A DNA stretch of 64,000 nt from Rhizobium oryzihabitans (GCF_010669145.1 NZ_CP048632.1:3131346-3195345); one strand, 5' to 3'; counted from the first letter of the stretch, positions 39,347 through 47,725 are shown. The notes: a model not told the origin generated them from the letters alone. Made by a program: numbers and translations.

Positions 39347-39624
39347 CAGCTACCCTCCGATTGCAGGGCTACCGGCTTCAGCTTGAAAAAGTCATCAGCC
39401 GCAACGGTTGCGCACCCGAGCGAGTGAGCGAGATGCAGAATGTTTTCAGACGACGGCTTTCCCGAATACACTGTATAAAGGTGCGCAGCGGCGGTCATCA
39501 GCATCATGATTGCATCTGCCGGATCAGTGCCGGCTCGTTGACAAATCGCTTTGGCAGCGGCTTCAACGGCAAGAACTCTGGCTTGCGGGTCTTTTGGAAC
39601 TTTTCCTTTGATCTCGACCTGCAT
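39346..39624 (-). CDS. Hypothetical phage protein, 92 aa
   Basis: Not recognised. An Ala-rich protein (MQVEIKGKVPKDPQARVLAVE...), probably all-helical and soluble. It is part of the leftward early operon, separated by only 3 bases from the upstream gene. Confidence 0.6.
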   Translation of the reverse strand: MQVEIKGKVPKDPQARVLAVEAAAKAICQRAGTDPADAIMMLMTAAAHLYTVYSGKPSSENILHLAHSLGCATVAADDFFKLKPVALQSEGS

Positions 39625-39627
39625 ATC

Positions 39628-40422
39628 TCAGCCCTCCTGCTTTGCGGGTGCTGCTGGGAGAGGCATCCAGTGGGTGGGATAGAACGGCATAGCGTTCACG
39701 TTCCATCCGCCAACGCTGTCGTACCAACGCATGAACGCAGGCGAGAAGCCGTCGCGCTCCCGGTACTCACCCCAGCCCATAACGATCATGCCGTCTTTAG
39801 GCTCGAGCGTGCTGATGTCCTGCCACCCCGCCACGTCCTGCACCTGTGCGGAGAGGGCGGAGCGAATGCGCGTTTCATGGTCCTGTCTGCACCATTCCAG
39901 CGCTTCCAAGTCCGTCTTGAAGGGGCCAGCCACTTCGTTCCAGAATTCCATTACATACCAGTCGCCCGCTACCTGACCCGGCGGGATATAGAACCACTCA
40001 CTTTGAGGCTCCACCCGCTCAAGCGAGTAAGTCACGCCTGCTCCGTCTGCGCGCCGCATGATGCGCCTGCCGCTTTGCCCGTTCTTTGTCTGGTCATTTT
40101 CGGGCCATGGCGACCACTCCAAAGCCTTCACGGCCACGGATGGCGCGGGAGGGGCATCGTACAGGTCACGATATTGCAATGTAACGCTGTCAGGGAAACG
40201 CTTCTTCATAGCCTCCCATCCCGCATAGTGTTCATCGCCAACCATGCGCCAACCGGTTTTTCCTTCCGTGCTTCCTGCGCGATACTGCCTTGCTACCGGC
40301 TCCGCAGCGGACAGGGCGGCTTCGAGGGCGGCGCGCATCTTCCGACGTTCGGTATCAGAGGGATCGCTATCCGGGTGGATGTTGGCTCTACAAGCCTTCT
40401 CGACCATATCATCAAGTACCAT
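39628..40422 (-). CDS. Hypothetical phage protein with C-terminal DUF551-like region, 264 aa
   Basis: The start MVLDDMVEKACR (40422) has GAGGTGAAG upstream; an ATG 11 codons earlier lacks this. The C-terminal 60 residues (GWQDISTLEPKDGMIVMGWGEY...THWMPLPAAPAK) match the DUF551 pattern common in phage early genes. The N-terminal part resembles phage proteins built around 'ALEAALSAAEPVA'. Function unknown. Confidence 0.7.
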   Translation of the reverse strand: MVLDDMVEKACRANIHPDSDPSDTERRKMRAALEAALSAAEPVARQYRAGSTEGKTGWRMVGDEHYAGWEAMKKRFPDSVTLQYRDLYDAPPAPSVAVKALEWSPWPENDQTKNGQSGRRIMRRADGAGVTYSLERVEPQSEWFYIPPGQVAGDWYVMEFWNEVAGPFKTDLEALEWCRQDHETRIRSALSAQVQDVAGWQDISTLEPKDGMIVMGWGEYRERDGFSPAFMRWYDSVGGWNVNAMPFYPTHWMPLPAAPAKQEG

Positions 40423-40708
40423 GATCTTCACCTCTTTGCGGCATAATGCGAGCAAGGACCTGCTCTTTCGGCTCTGGGATGGAGTTACGGTAGTCGTCTG
40501 CCATCTTGCGGACTGTGATCCGGTGAAGCCCGGTAGCTTTGGCTACCTGTCCTTCGGACAAGACGCCTTCCTCGTGAAGTCGGATGAGAAGCGCCTGCAT
40601 GGAGGCAACGTGATCGCCGCCGTGTCCGTATGCGCCCCGAGCATGCCCGGTGCTGCCATATTTCTTCCGGCGCGTTTCCCATGCGCGTGCTCTTGCGTCA
40701 CTCTGCAT
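40412..40708 (-). CDS. Small HTH phage protein, 98 aa
   Basis: The start MQSDARARAWETRRKK (40708) has AGGAGG 8 bases upstream. The C-terminal half holds a helix-turn-helix (SEGQVAKATGLHRITVRKMADDYRN), suggesting DNA binding. The N-terminal RARAWETRRKKYGSTGH is basic. It overlaps both neighbours by about 11 bases. Confidence 0.7.
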   Translation of the reverse strand: MQSDARARAWETRRKKYGSTGHARGAYGHGGDHVASMQALLIRLHEEGVLSEGQVAKATGLHRITVRKMADDYRNSIPEPKEQVLARIMPQRGEDHGT

Positions 40709-40904
40709 GGTGTTCGCCTCCTGTGCTGGCAGCATCCCAACGGCGCTTGATTTCGGTCGCGAGAGAGAAGGCGTCGGGATGCTCCCCAAATGGTATTGCA
40801 AACCTTCCGATGCAGAGGACAACGCCTCCGCCATATCCGTATCCATCGCCGCTATAATGAGGCATGAAGCGCACTTCTGCTTTTTCAGATATTTCGGGGA
40901 TCAT
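40698..40904 (-). CDS. Hypothetical phage protein, 68 aa
   Basis: Not recognised. Starts MIPEISEKAEVRFMPHYSGDG, with AGGAGG upstream of the ATG at 40904. Gly-rich centre GDGYGYGGGVVLCIG suggests a small beta-rich fold. Overlaps both neighbours. Confidence 0.6.
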   Translation of the reverse strand: MIPEISEKAEVRFMPHYSGDGYGYGGGVVLCIGRFAIPFGEHPDAFSLATEIKRRWDAASTGGEHHAE

Positions 40905-41277
40905 TAGAGCCTCCTGTGCTGGCGAGGGCCGGCTTGCTGCAAATCGCATCGTTGACGAGAAGAACAACCTGATACTCAGCATCGCCTTCTTGGTATCGAT
41001 CAGCGATGAAGCTGCCGCATTGGAAGAGCGTTTCGCGAAGGCGAATTTCCTCTTCTCGGAACTTTGACAAGCTGTCGGCCTGCCGTTCCACTTGGCCTTT
41101 CCACATATCGCGATTGCGCGCTGTGCGGTCGCGGTCCTGCCGCAGTTCCTCGTTCTCGCGCTGCAAGCTTTCGAGGGTGGAGAGCAGCCGGGAAATCTCG
41201 GTGACAAGCTCGACGTTCGTAAGTGTGGCGATGTCTCTGCCCTCAAGGGGATTCTTGATCTCTTCCAATGCGGTCAT
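40885..41277 (-). CDS. Coiled-coil phage protein, 130 aa
   Basis: Not recognised as a family. The middle (residues about 20-80: ELVTEISRLLSTLESLQRENEELRQDRDRTARN) is a strong coiled coil. The end STGGSNDPRNI is typical of Rhizobiales phage small proteins. It overlaps the next gene by 20 bases. Confidence 0.65.
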   Translation of the reverse strand: MTALEEIKNPLEGRDIATLTNVELVTEISRLLSTLESLQRENEELRQDRDRTARNRDMWKGQVERQADSLSKFREEEIRLRETLFQCGSFIADRYQEGDAEYQVVLLVNDAICSKPALASTGGSNDPRNI

Positions 41278-41477
41278 GGCTTCACCCCATCGAGGCTGTC
41301 ATAACGGTAAGTGTCGATAGGCCCATCGCTTGGTTCGCCTGTGTTGAGGTCAACGATTTGCGCACCGTCGAGGCATTCGGCGTGGCAGATGCCAAGCTCA
41401 ATATCCGTCGCGCAAATGTCGTCGGGCTTGAATATCGATGCGCACACAGGGCAGGCGTCTTCGTGTTTCTCTGTCAT
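41274..41477 (-). CDS. Small Cys-rich phage protein, 67 aa
   Basis: Starts MTEKHEDACPVCASIFKPDD with GAGGATA upstream. Cysteines in CPVC...C...CHAEC suggest a zinc-binding knuckle. Overlaps by 4 bases with both the HNH gene upstream and the coiled-coil gene downstream. Confidence 0.65.
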   Translation of the reverse strand: MTEKHEDACPVCASIFKPDDICATDIELGICHAECLDGAQIVDLNTGEPSDGPIDTYRYDSLDGVKP

Positions 41478-41872
41478 GGCGTATCCTCGCGATAGAACGT
41501 GACGGGCCGGTAGACGACGGCCTTTTTGGGCTTTGCTGACTTTTGGAAGCCGGGTGATTGGATCGTCTGCTTCGGGCGGGTGATGCCAAGATGCTTCTTG
41601 CGGACGGCGGCAACCTTTGCCTTCTCGGCAACATCGAGTGCTGTTTTTTCGACGTGGCATTTGCGATGGGCAGGCTTGAGATTGCTTTCCCGGTTTTCGC
41701 CGCCGTTGATCAGCGCTGTGACGTGATCCAAATCCCATTTCTGGCCAACCTGGATTTCACTCTGGCAGAGATGGCAAATACGCTTGTCGCGGGACATGAT
41801 CCTGTCGCGGACACTTCCGGGCGCGCGGTGATCGTCAGATTTACCAATCCATTCCTCAACTGTCCGGGCCAT
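41474..41872 (-). CDS. HNH endonuclease
   Basis: The 132-residue protein has a CHLC zinc knuckle, then WDLDHVTALINGGENRESNL with the catalytic HNH residues and KPAHRKCH. It is a small phage HNH nuclease; a role in DNA processing or homing is possible. The start MARTVEEWIGK (41872) overlaps the upstream stop by one base. Confidence 0.88.
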   Translation of the reverse strand: MARTVEEWIGKSDDHRAPGSVRDRIMSRDKRICHLCQSEIQVGQKWDLDHVTALINGGENRESNLKPAHRKCHVEKTALDVAEKAKVAAVRKKHLGITRPKQTIQSPGFQKSAKPKKAVVYRPVTFYREDTP

Positions 41873-42123
41873 TAGTTGCCCTCCTGTGCGAACAGGTCGC
41901 CGGATGCCTTGTCCTCGACAAAGAGACGGCACGGCAGATTGCGAACTCCGTCGCGCGGGATCAGCATGTGAAGAATGCTGTCCGGCTTGTTGCACTCCTG
42001 ATAGTTCAACATGAGATGCGCGGTCCAGATCGGGCAGTCTTGGTTCTTGTCGTGGACGCATCGAGAGCAATAACGCTCCTGATAGTCGGCGCCCTCAGTA
42101 CCGTTTGAGAAATATCCCATCAC
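41872..42123 (-). CDS. Conserved small phage protein with Cys pairs, 83 aa
   Basis: Starts MMGYFSNGTEGADYQERYCSRC. The pattern YFSNGTEG...YCSRCVH...CPIW...YNY.ECN occurs in many phage proteins of unknown function, probably zinc-binding. It is packed against neighbours by overlaps. Confidence 0.7.
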   Translation of the reverse strand: MMGYFSNGTEGADYQERYCSRCVHDKNQDCPIWTAHLMLNYQECNKPDSILHMLIPRDGVRNLPCRLFVEDKASGDLFAQEGN

Positions 42124-42323
42124 CTCTGCCCTCCCAGCGCGCGTGTCATCATGTCCCGCTTGCGGCGCTCCAGATCGCGGACACGTCCTGTCTTGCTGCG
42201 GGATTGCTTTGCCTGTCGGATCTCGGCGTCGATCTCGGTTTGCCAGTTGTACTCACGGGCAAGGTTCTGTCTCGACTTCCAAGTGAGCCAGTGGTGGATG
42301 GCGCGGCGGATTAACCGGTTCAT
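42120..42323 (-). CDS. Hypothetical basic phage protein, 67 aa
   Basis: Not recognised. Very basic and helical (MNRLIRRAIHHWLTWKSRQNL...RDLERRKRDMMTRAL). It could bind nucleic acid. ATGA overlaps on both sides. Confidence 0.55.
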   Translation of the reverse strand: MNRLIRRAIHHWLTWKSRQNLAREYNWQTEIDAEIRQAKQSRSKTGRVRDLERRKRDMMTRALGGQR

Positions 42324-43087
42324 GCTTCACCTCCGATTTCTTTTGTCTCGATGCCAGCGTGACGGCAGATGATTTCGAGTGCTTTTTCGGGCTTAGTCTC
42401 GTGCATCACGACTTGCTTGCAGGTTCGGTAGATCGATCCGGCCTTGTCCTTGGCCCCCTGTGTGATGTCATCTGTCACCAGATCGCCCACAGCGAGCCGC
42501 TGAGCATTAAGGACGACAAGATTGGCATCTGTGTTGCCGTTGGTGTTTGTTGCCGCCCACAACATACGCGCGGCAGTTTTCAGCCATTCGGCATCTGTAT
42601 GGATTGATGAGCCAGAGGCTTGGGGCGGCGCCTCTGGCTCATCCTCTGGCGACGGGGCAGGGGGATTGTCGCCAGAATTGTCGGAACCGGCCGTTTCGTG
42701 CTGACGAGGATCATTGAAGACCACGCCGCGCTCGGCCGCTTCCTTGAGGATGAATTCGATAAAGTCCGTCATCTCGTCCTTCGAAAGGTCGGATGATGAA
42801 AGCTCGATCGGCAGAAATGTCTTCTGGTCCAGGCTGGGCAGGAAGCTGATCTCGCGGCCAAACGCATGCAGGAAAATAGCTTTCCACTGCGATGGCTCGT
42901 ACTTCTTGCCCCCAAGATCCAGCTGCTGCGAAACTTCCGTGAGGAGAGCCCACAGAAGATCATTTTGGGGCAGGGTGCGCTTCGACGCCTTGAACTCAAC
43001 GCGGGTGCCGAATGGTGCCTTGCCGATCCAGTCAATGGCCTTGCGGCGGTTCTGATCACTGTCCATTACGAGGAGCGCGCGTCCCAT
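42320..43087 (-). CDS. ninB: NinB-like recombination protein
   Basis: The 255-residue protein begins with a NinB domain (KAIDWIGKAPFGTRVEFKASKRTLPQNDLLWALLTEVSQQL...KAIFLHAFG, about residues 13-125), the lambda Orf/NinB mediator of phage recombination that helps load the annealing protein on SSB-coated DNA. A Pro/Glu-rich linker and an unrecognised C-terminal domain follow. It lies in the same operon as the ERF-like annealing protein and YqaJ exonuclease. The ATG at 43087 is favoured over a TTG five codons upstream since GGAGG precedes it. Confidence 0.85.
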   Translation of the reverse strand: MGRALLVMDSDQNRRKAIDWIGKAPFGTRVEFKASKRTLPQNDLLWALLTEVSQQLDLGGKKYEPSQWKAIFLHAFGREISFLPSLDQKTFLPIELSSSDLSKDEMTDFIEFILKEAAERGVVFNDPRQHETAGSDNSGDNPPAPSPEDEPEAPPQASGSSIHTDAEWLKTAARMLWAATNTNGNTDANLVVLNAQRLAVGDLVTDDITQGAKDKAGSIYRTCKQVVMHETKPEKALEIICRHAGIETKEIGGEA

Positions 43088-43569
43088 TATACGTGCCTCC
43101 AAGCCTGGCCCCTGGCGATCAGGAGAATGACACGGTCACTGACCGCGAAAGACCTAGCGATGCTGGCTTTAGAGTGGCCTAAAGAGAGGCGCGACCTAAT
43201 CTCTTTGACGTCTGCCTCTAAAAGCTTCGACGCTGGATGAGACGAGCCTTTCTTTTGATGTTCCCTAGATACTCGGTTCTTTTTGGACGCATCAATTAGG
43301 TTTTCCGAGCGAGTGCCCAGGAAAAGGTGATCAGGATTGACACAGGATCGAACGTCGCACCGATGGCATACATCCATTCCATCCGGTATTTCTCCTATGT
43401 GGGCGAAGTAAGAGACGCGATGCGCTCGACCGTTCTTGCCGCCGCCGAAAGCAAACTCGCCGTATCCGTTATTTGACTTTTTCTTTTGCCAAATCCAGCA
43501 TCCGGCAGCATCGATCACCACTGAGGATGCGATGCGACGTGCGTAGATATCTCGTTTCTCAGGCAGCAT
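43087..43569 (-). CDS. HNH homing-type endonuclease
   Basis: A 160-residue protein with the NUMOD/HNH arrangement GCWIWQKKKSNNGYGEF, RAHRVSYF, CHRCDVRSCVNPDHLFLGTRSEN and a C-terminal HTH-like segment (LGHSKASIARSFAVSDRVILLIARG). This is a free-standing homing endonuclease placed between the exonuclease and ninB genes. Its frame overlaps both, so it may have inserted between two formerly adjacent recombination genes. Confidence 0.88.
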   Translation of the reverse strand: MLPEKRDIYARRIASSVVIDAAGCWIWQKKKSNNGYGEFAFGGGKNGRAHRVSYFAHIGEIPDGMDVCHRCDVRSCVNPDHLFLGTRSENLIDASKKNRVSREHQKKGSSHPASKLLEADVKEIRSRLSLGHSKASIARSFAVSDRVILLIARGQAWRHV

Positions 43570-44185
43570 TTGTGATCTCCGATGGAGCTATCCCGTATCT
43601 ACGGATGCGTTCGACCAAAGCCGCGAGCTCATCATTGAAGCGGTCAACTTCATCAGCCATCGCGCGAATGTATTCTTCGTCCCGGTAGACGCGGACGGTT
43701 AGGATAGGAAGCTTCGGCCAGTAGGAGACAAAGTCCCAGAACTCCCGCTCAGACAGCCAGAGATTGCCTTGCACCTGCGCTTTGTGCTCGGGCGGCAACC
43801 TATCCCGCTCGAGGCGGTCAATCTGGATGTGAGGAAGAGCGGTTTTGATCTCCAGACCGCCATTGTTACCGACGAGGCTATCCGGGCTTGCGCCCTTGTT
43901 GCCGTTGCGGATGAAGCCCACGCGCCTGATTTCAGCACTTTCGACAAACGCGTATGTCTGCCGTGCCACATCCTCCATCTCGTTGCCGCGCTCGGTGTGG
44001 CCGTTGGAAAACGCTTCCTGTGGTTCACCTGTGAGGATTTCGCCGGCAAGCTTGCGCATGTACTCGCTGCGCGTCTTTCCTTCGCCCTTGGCCATGACCG
44101 TGGCGAATTTGCTTGCTGTGGGTATCCCCATGCGGGCGAGGAACCATTCCTCCTCGCCCTGCTCAAAGTCAAAGACCTGCATCAT
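43559..44185 (-). CDS. YqaJ-type phage exonuclease
   Basis: The 208-residue protein shows the YqaJ/lambda-exo fold: QGEEEWFLARMGIPTASKFATVM, ASPDSLVGNNGGLEIKTA (catalytic Asp and Glu-x-Lys) and KAQVQGNLWLSEREFWDFV. It should resect double-stranded DNA for annealing by the ERF-like protein whose gene lies immediately upstream with a 4-base overlap. Confidence 0.9.
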   Translation of the reverse strand: MMQVFDFEQGEEEWFLARMGIPTASKFATVMAKGEGKTRSEYMRKLAGEILTGEPQEAFSNGHTERGNEMEDVARQTYAFVESAEIRRVGFIRNGNKGASPDSLVGNNGGLEIKTALPHIQIDRLERDRLPPEHKAQVQGNLWLSEREFWDFVSYWPKLPILTVRVYRDEEYIRAMADEVDRFNDELAALVERIRRYGIAPSEITNAA

Positions 44186-45030
44186 GATGCCATCCTTTGA
44201 CCGAGCTTTGACTTCTTCTGGTTCAGGAGCTGAACGGCGCTATCGAATTGGCTGGCCAGCATTTCTGGGATCGAGTTGATTTTGCCGACCTCACAGAATT
44301 TTGCCGTGTCGGAACCCGTTTCCTCAAGCAGCTTCTGAATGATCTTCACCTGCTCGGGACTGATAGTGCGAAGCTGATCCTCGCTTCTGCCGGCTGCGCG
44401 ACCGTCGTCATCTTCTGAAGCGGACAAGCCGAGGGAAGCCATGAGAGAATACCGGGACAAATACGTAATCGTGCTACCGATAGCTTGGATAGCGTTCTTG
44501 TTTCCGGTCGTGTCGGAAGGCGCTGAAAGCGTCGTTTCCTCTGAGTGGCCGTCCTCGTGGGAAAGAACGCACGTCACGGTAATCTTGTCGATCTGCGTGG
44601 TCTTGAACCGATAGGACAGGCCGAACTCCGATAGGATCGGATCAACCATGCGGGCAATTGCCGAGAAGTCGGCATAGCGCTTGTTGTTGTGACCGGTGGC
44701 GTTCTTGACGACCGGTGACATCTTGGACTTGGCGCGGGAGATTGCCGTGTCAAAAGCCTTGCGGGCCATCTTGGCATCTTCCCGGTCGCGCAGGTCCATC
44801 ATCTGCTTGAGGATGTCGGCTGACACGCCCATTTCGAGAGCGCGGCCTACCATCTCCATTGGTGTCATCGCAGCGCGTGGTTGGTCGCTGGCGATATCCC
44901 GCGGCGTCTGGATTTCAACTGCATTGCCCATCTGTCGTGCCTCCATGGCCTTGCGTGCATTTTCAACGATGTTGACCGACTCGTCGCCGATCCAAATTTC
45001 CGGTCCCGGCCGGTCGATTATCTCGCCCAC
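44182..45030 (-). CDS. erf: ERF-family single-strand annealing protein
   Basis: This 282-residue protein contains an ERF domain (about residues 80-215: KSKMSPVVKNATGHNNKRYADFSAIARMVDPILSEFGLSYRFKT...QAIGSTITYLSRYSLMASLGL). Together with the YqaJ exonuclease and NinB it makes a complete phage recombination set. The start is taken as GTG (45030), preceded by AGGAG; longer or shorter in-frame ATG starts exist (45111, 44943), the longer lying inside the upstream gene. Confidence 0.9.
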   Translation of the reverse strand: MGEIIDRPGPEIWIGDESVNIVENARKAMEARQMGNAVEIQTPRDIASDQPRAAMTPMEMVGRALEMGVSADILKQMMDLRDREDAKMARKAFDTAISRAKSKMSPVVKNATGHNNKRYADFSAIARMVDPILSEFGLSYRFKTTQIDKITVTCVLSHEDGHSEETTLSAPSDTTGNKNAIQAIGSTITYLSRYSLMASLGLSASEDDDGRAAGRSEDQLRTISPEQVKIIQKLLEETGSDTAKFCEVGKINSIPEMLASQFDSAVQLLNQKKSKLGQRMAS

Positions 45031-45260
45031 GCGACATTCTCCTGCTGGATAAGCGCCATGCGCTGATATTTCGGGTAGCCAACGAAGGCCCAAGAAGCGG
45101 AGACGCTGCACACAGCGATCATCACGGCGATGACGGCGTAGAACTGGCGACGGAAAGACTTGGTCGAGGCATCGAGGTTTCGAATGTGATTTCCGAGTTC
45201 CATGTAAATCTCGACCGCGTCATCCGCTTCTTGTGTGTTGGTGGTGGGGAAAGGGGGCAT
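45018..45260 (-). CDS. Small membrane protein, 80 aa
   Basis: Not recognised as a family. One membrane helix (about residues 42-63: FYAVIAVMIAVCSVSASWAFVGY) after an amphipathic N-terminus with ELGNHIRNLDAS. Overlaps the ERF gene by 13 bases. Confidence 0.6.
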   Translation of the reverse strand: MPPFPTTNTQEADDAVEIYMELGNHIRNLDASTKSFRRQFYAVIAVMIAVCSVSASWAFVGYPKYQRMALIQQENVAWAR

Positions 45261-45571
45261 CAGGATCGGCCCTCGGCTTTGGCGATGGCGGCTATGACGA
45301 TATCTGCGCAGTAATTTGGTGTGAGGAATCCCTGCAAAGCTGCGGCTTCGATATCTTTCAATGCGCCAAGCAAATCGGGAGCGGCGGCGATCAATAAGAC
45401 GTCAGCTTCAATCTTCCGCTTCGTTTCAGAGGTATGGTCTGGATGAATATCAACTGACGCTACTACCGGGGAAACCTTGCCATCAGAAAGACGTTTAGGA
45501 CCGATCAAGAGCTTCAGCCCTTTCCCTTCGACGCCCCACGGCACTCTGGTATGCTTCACTGTATCTGCCAT
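45260..45571 (-). CDS. Phage protein of the 'AAPDLLGALK' type, 103 aa
   Basis: The C-terminal LIAAAPDLLGALKDIEAAA is the recurring motif of small phage early proteins found in many prophages, of unknown function. The N-terminus (MADTVKHTRVPWGVEGKGLKLLIG) fits that type. No catalytic motif is seen. Confidence 0.7.
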   Translation of the reverse strand: MADTVKHTRVPWGVEGKGLKLLIGPKRLSDGKVSPVVASVDIHPDHTSETKRKIEADVLLIAAAPDLLGALKDIEAAALQGFLTPNYCADIVIAAIAKAEGRS

Positions 45572-45621
45572 TGTTCCTGCCCTTTAATGCGCGGGTACTC
45601 GTTACACAGCCCGCTGGTGGG

Positions 45622-45975
45622 TTACGCCTTGATCGGAGCCGTAAAGAGCTTCGTGCCAACTGGAATCGTCGGCGGGTCGGCGAGGATTTCGATGATTGCC
45701 GTCTTGCCGGGCTGGTTATCGTTGATGACGACAGCGGCAGGGATCGCGGATTTGAACGTCTGCCAAGACTGTTCGACCTCCTGAGAAAATTCCTCGGTCA
45801 TCTGGTCGAACATTTCGGCATCGAGAACTGCCTGCTCGTCGGTCAGGATAGCTGTGACGAGATCGGCAAGCTCAGTCGCTGCTACATCATCGCTGTTTGC
45901 TGCCTTAGCCGCCAACTCCAAGAGTTTATCGCGGTCTTCCGGATATGTGCTGAAAGGACGCATATCGTTGCTCAT
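45622..45975 (-). CDS. Acidic hypothetical phage protein, 117 aa
   Basis: Not recognised. Acidic and helical, starting MSNDMRPFSTYPEDRDKLLELAAK, ending with a short beta-rich part. Part of the leftward early operon. Confidence 0.6.
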   Translation of the reverse strand: MSNDMRPFSTYPEDRDKLLELAAKAANSDDVAATELADLVTAILTDEQAVLDAEMFDQMTEEFSQEVEQSWQTFKSAIPAAVVINDNQPGKTAIIEILADPPTIPVGTKLFTAPIKA

Positions 45976-45998
45976 GCTTCTTCTCCGCTGTGCTGTGG

Positions 45999-46187
45999 TT
46001 ACTTGGTGGGGGTCTCGACGCGGGCATAAATCTCGCGGTATTCAAAACCGGGCCAGCGCTCAAACATGTTGGTCGCCTCATCGTGGGAACACAGGCTCCA
46101 AGGCGTTCCAGAAACGGTTGCACTGCGATACTCATTTCGAGGACGCTTCTGGTATCCGACGAGTTGAAACTCTGACTTCTCGCTCAT
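45999..46187 (-). CDS. Hypothetical phage protein, 62 aa
   Basis: Not recognised. Starts MSEKSEFQLVGYQKRPRNEYR. No domain seen. It fits the spacing of the operon. Confidence 0.5.
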   Translation of the reverse strand: MSEKSEFQLVGYQKRPRNEYRSATVSGTPWSLCSHDEATNMFERWPGFEYREIYARVETPTK

Positions 46188-46223
46188 TTCCCTATCCCTT
46201 GTCTGAAGCCCTATGCGGGGCGG

Positions 46224-46475
46224 CTAAGCCTCAATCTCGCTCATGGTGACGAGTGGCTGCGTCTGCTTGAAAGCGGCGCGTAAATCGTCGTGAGAGGCAG
46301 GATTTTCTGACCAGATGGCACGAGCGCGGGCCTTTGCCTTTTGCTCTAAATCCCTTTCAGCGGCCCGCTGATGAGGCGGCATGCTGTAATCCCACCCGGC
46401 GCGCGCGTAGCTCATATCGGTGAGGCACTTCTTGAACTCATCGACCAGTTCGTTGGTGGTGAAAGCTTCGCTCAT
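46224..46475 (-). CDS. Hypothetical phage protein, 83 aa
   Basis: Not recognised. Starts MSEAFTTNELVDEFKKCLTD; Ala/Arg/Glu-rich helix in the middle. The start at 46475 has GGAG upstream; one three codons earlier overlaps the previous gene. Confidence 0.55.
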   Translation of the reverse strand: MSEAFTTNELVDEFKKCLTDMSYARAGWDYSMPPHQRAAERDLEQKAKARARAIWSENPASHDDLRAAFKQTQPLVTMSEIEA

Positions 46476-46480
46476 AGCCA

Positions 46481-46858
46481 TCACTCCGCCGCTTCCAGAC
46501 GACCGATGACGGCGCCGTGTACGATGGGGTTGAAGCTGTTGCGCATCGCGTTGTAGGCGACTTGGACGGACAGATTATCGTCGGCTGCAAGCTCGCGGCG
46601 GTCGTCGGTAACTCGCTCGGCCCAAGTGCGGACATCGAACTCGTCGGCAATGCTCTCACCGACCCGGCGCACCATTTCGTAGCGATCGACGCCGACCACA
46701 TCGCAGCGCTCGGAAACCGTCTCATCGATCAGCGACTGGATTTCCTCAGCCGTGTAGAACTTGACCGGCGTCTCCAGCAGGACTGTGTCGCCGTCATTCC
46801 AGCGAACGGTGATGAGAAGCATTTCATCTTTGCCGATTGTGTAAGCTGGCTTGGTCAT
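46481..46858 (-). CDS. Hypothetical phage protein, 125 aa
   Basis: Not recognised. Starts MTKPAYTIGKDEMLLITVRW with GAGGATGAG upstream. Acidic, mixed alpha/beta. The upstream linker 'accactgaggat' recurs before the next gene to the right. Confidence 0.6.
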   Translation of the reverse strand: MTKPAYTIGKDEMLLITVRWNDGDTVLLETPVKFYTAEEIQSLIDETVSERCDVVGVDRYEMVRRVGESIADEFDVRTWAERVTDDRRELAADDNLSVQVAYNAMRNSFNPIVHGAVIGRLEAAE

Positions 46859-46884
46859 TTGCTCATCCTCAGTGGTTGATCCGA

Positions 46885-47055
46885 TCAGGCTGCAATGTTC
46901 ATTCCGCAACGGGCGTTTTCGGCGTATTCAGCGGAAATCCGTTGATGCCGAACCGCTTTCTCAAGCTGGCCTTCGAGCAGGTAATCGAGCGCCCATTCAG
47001 AGTGCATCGCCGCCTCTTCCTGCCAGTATTTTGCGGTTAGCTTTTCGTAGAACAT
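46885..47055 (-). CDS. Hypothetical phage protein, 56 aa
   Basis: A short ORF, MFYEKLTAKYWQEEAAMHSE at its start, ending CGMNIAA. It has the same 'cactgaggat' ribosome-binding linker as its neighbour and fills an otherwise empty gap in the operon, so it is probably translated. Function unknown. Confidence 0.55.
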   Translation of the reverse strand: MFYEKLTAKYWQEEAAMHSEWALDYLLEGQLEKAVRHQRISAEYAENARCGMNIAA

Positions 47056-47089
47056 CGCTGATCCTCAGTGGTTGAGATCGTGTTGGAGA

Positions 47090-47725
47090 TCAGGCGGTGA
47101 TTTTTTCGAGAGCTTCGCGGAAGCGGGCTTTTTCGGCCTCAAGGAAAGCCTTGTGCTTGGCTTCGACGCCACGACGAACCTCAGCAATCAGTTCGTTCGT
47201 TGCCTTCTCGATCTCGCGCTTGAAGGTCGTTTCCATGCACTTCTCAACGAGGTACTGGATGCGGCTCTTTTCGTTGTAGGACGAACGTTCGCTAACCTTA
47301 CCGTCGCTGCCGACCATTTGCGTCAGATACTGACGACCGGTCAGGCCGAGAAATTCCCGCATGGTGACAGGGTCAGCATCAGCCTTGCCGTAGGTATATT
47401 TTGGGATAAGCGGCTGGTTAATGATTTCGGTCGTGACGGCTTCGAGCGTGGCATCTGCCTTTGCAGTAACCAGAGAAATCGTCTTGGCCTCTATCTCTTT
47501 CGCAAGACGATCATTGCCGAACTTGCCAACGAGCTGCTGGGCTGCGGCCTGAACGATCAGCTCTTCCATATCGCGCAGCGTCCACGAAGTCATAGCGACA
47601 TGAAACTCGATGCCGTTGCCTTCTGCTTCCTTGCGAGCTTCCATGCTGCTGGACACGCCTTCGTCGTCATGTTCTGCGCCGAGCAGTTCGTTGACGTTGC
47701 CAGTATCCATGATCAGGTTCGTCAT
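47090..47725 (-). CDS. First gene of the leftward early operon, 211 aa
   Basis: Not recognised with confidence. Starts MTNLIMDTGNVNELLGAEHD with GGAG upstream. A long helical C-terminal half (TTFKREIEKATNELIAEVRRGVEAKHKAFLEAEK) and a central region with DRLAKEIEAKTISLVTAK. It is directly downstream of the operator-flanked promoter at 47805-47852, so it is the first product expressed on induction of the leftward operon. Confidence 0.65.
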   Translation of the reverse strand: MTNLIMDTGNVNELLGAEHDDEGVSSSMEARKEAEGNGIEFHVAMTSWTLRDMEELIVQAAAQQLVGKFGNDRLAKEIEAKTISLVTAKADATLEAVTTEIINQPLIPKYTYGKADADPVTMREFLGLTGRQYLTQMVGSDGKVSERSSYNEKSRIQYLVEKCMETTFKREIEKATNELIAEVRRGVEAKHKAFLEAEKARFREALEKITA

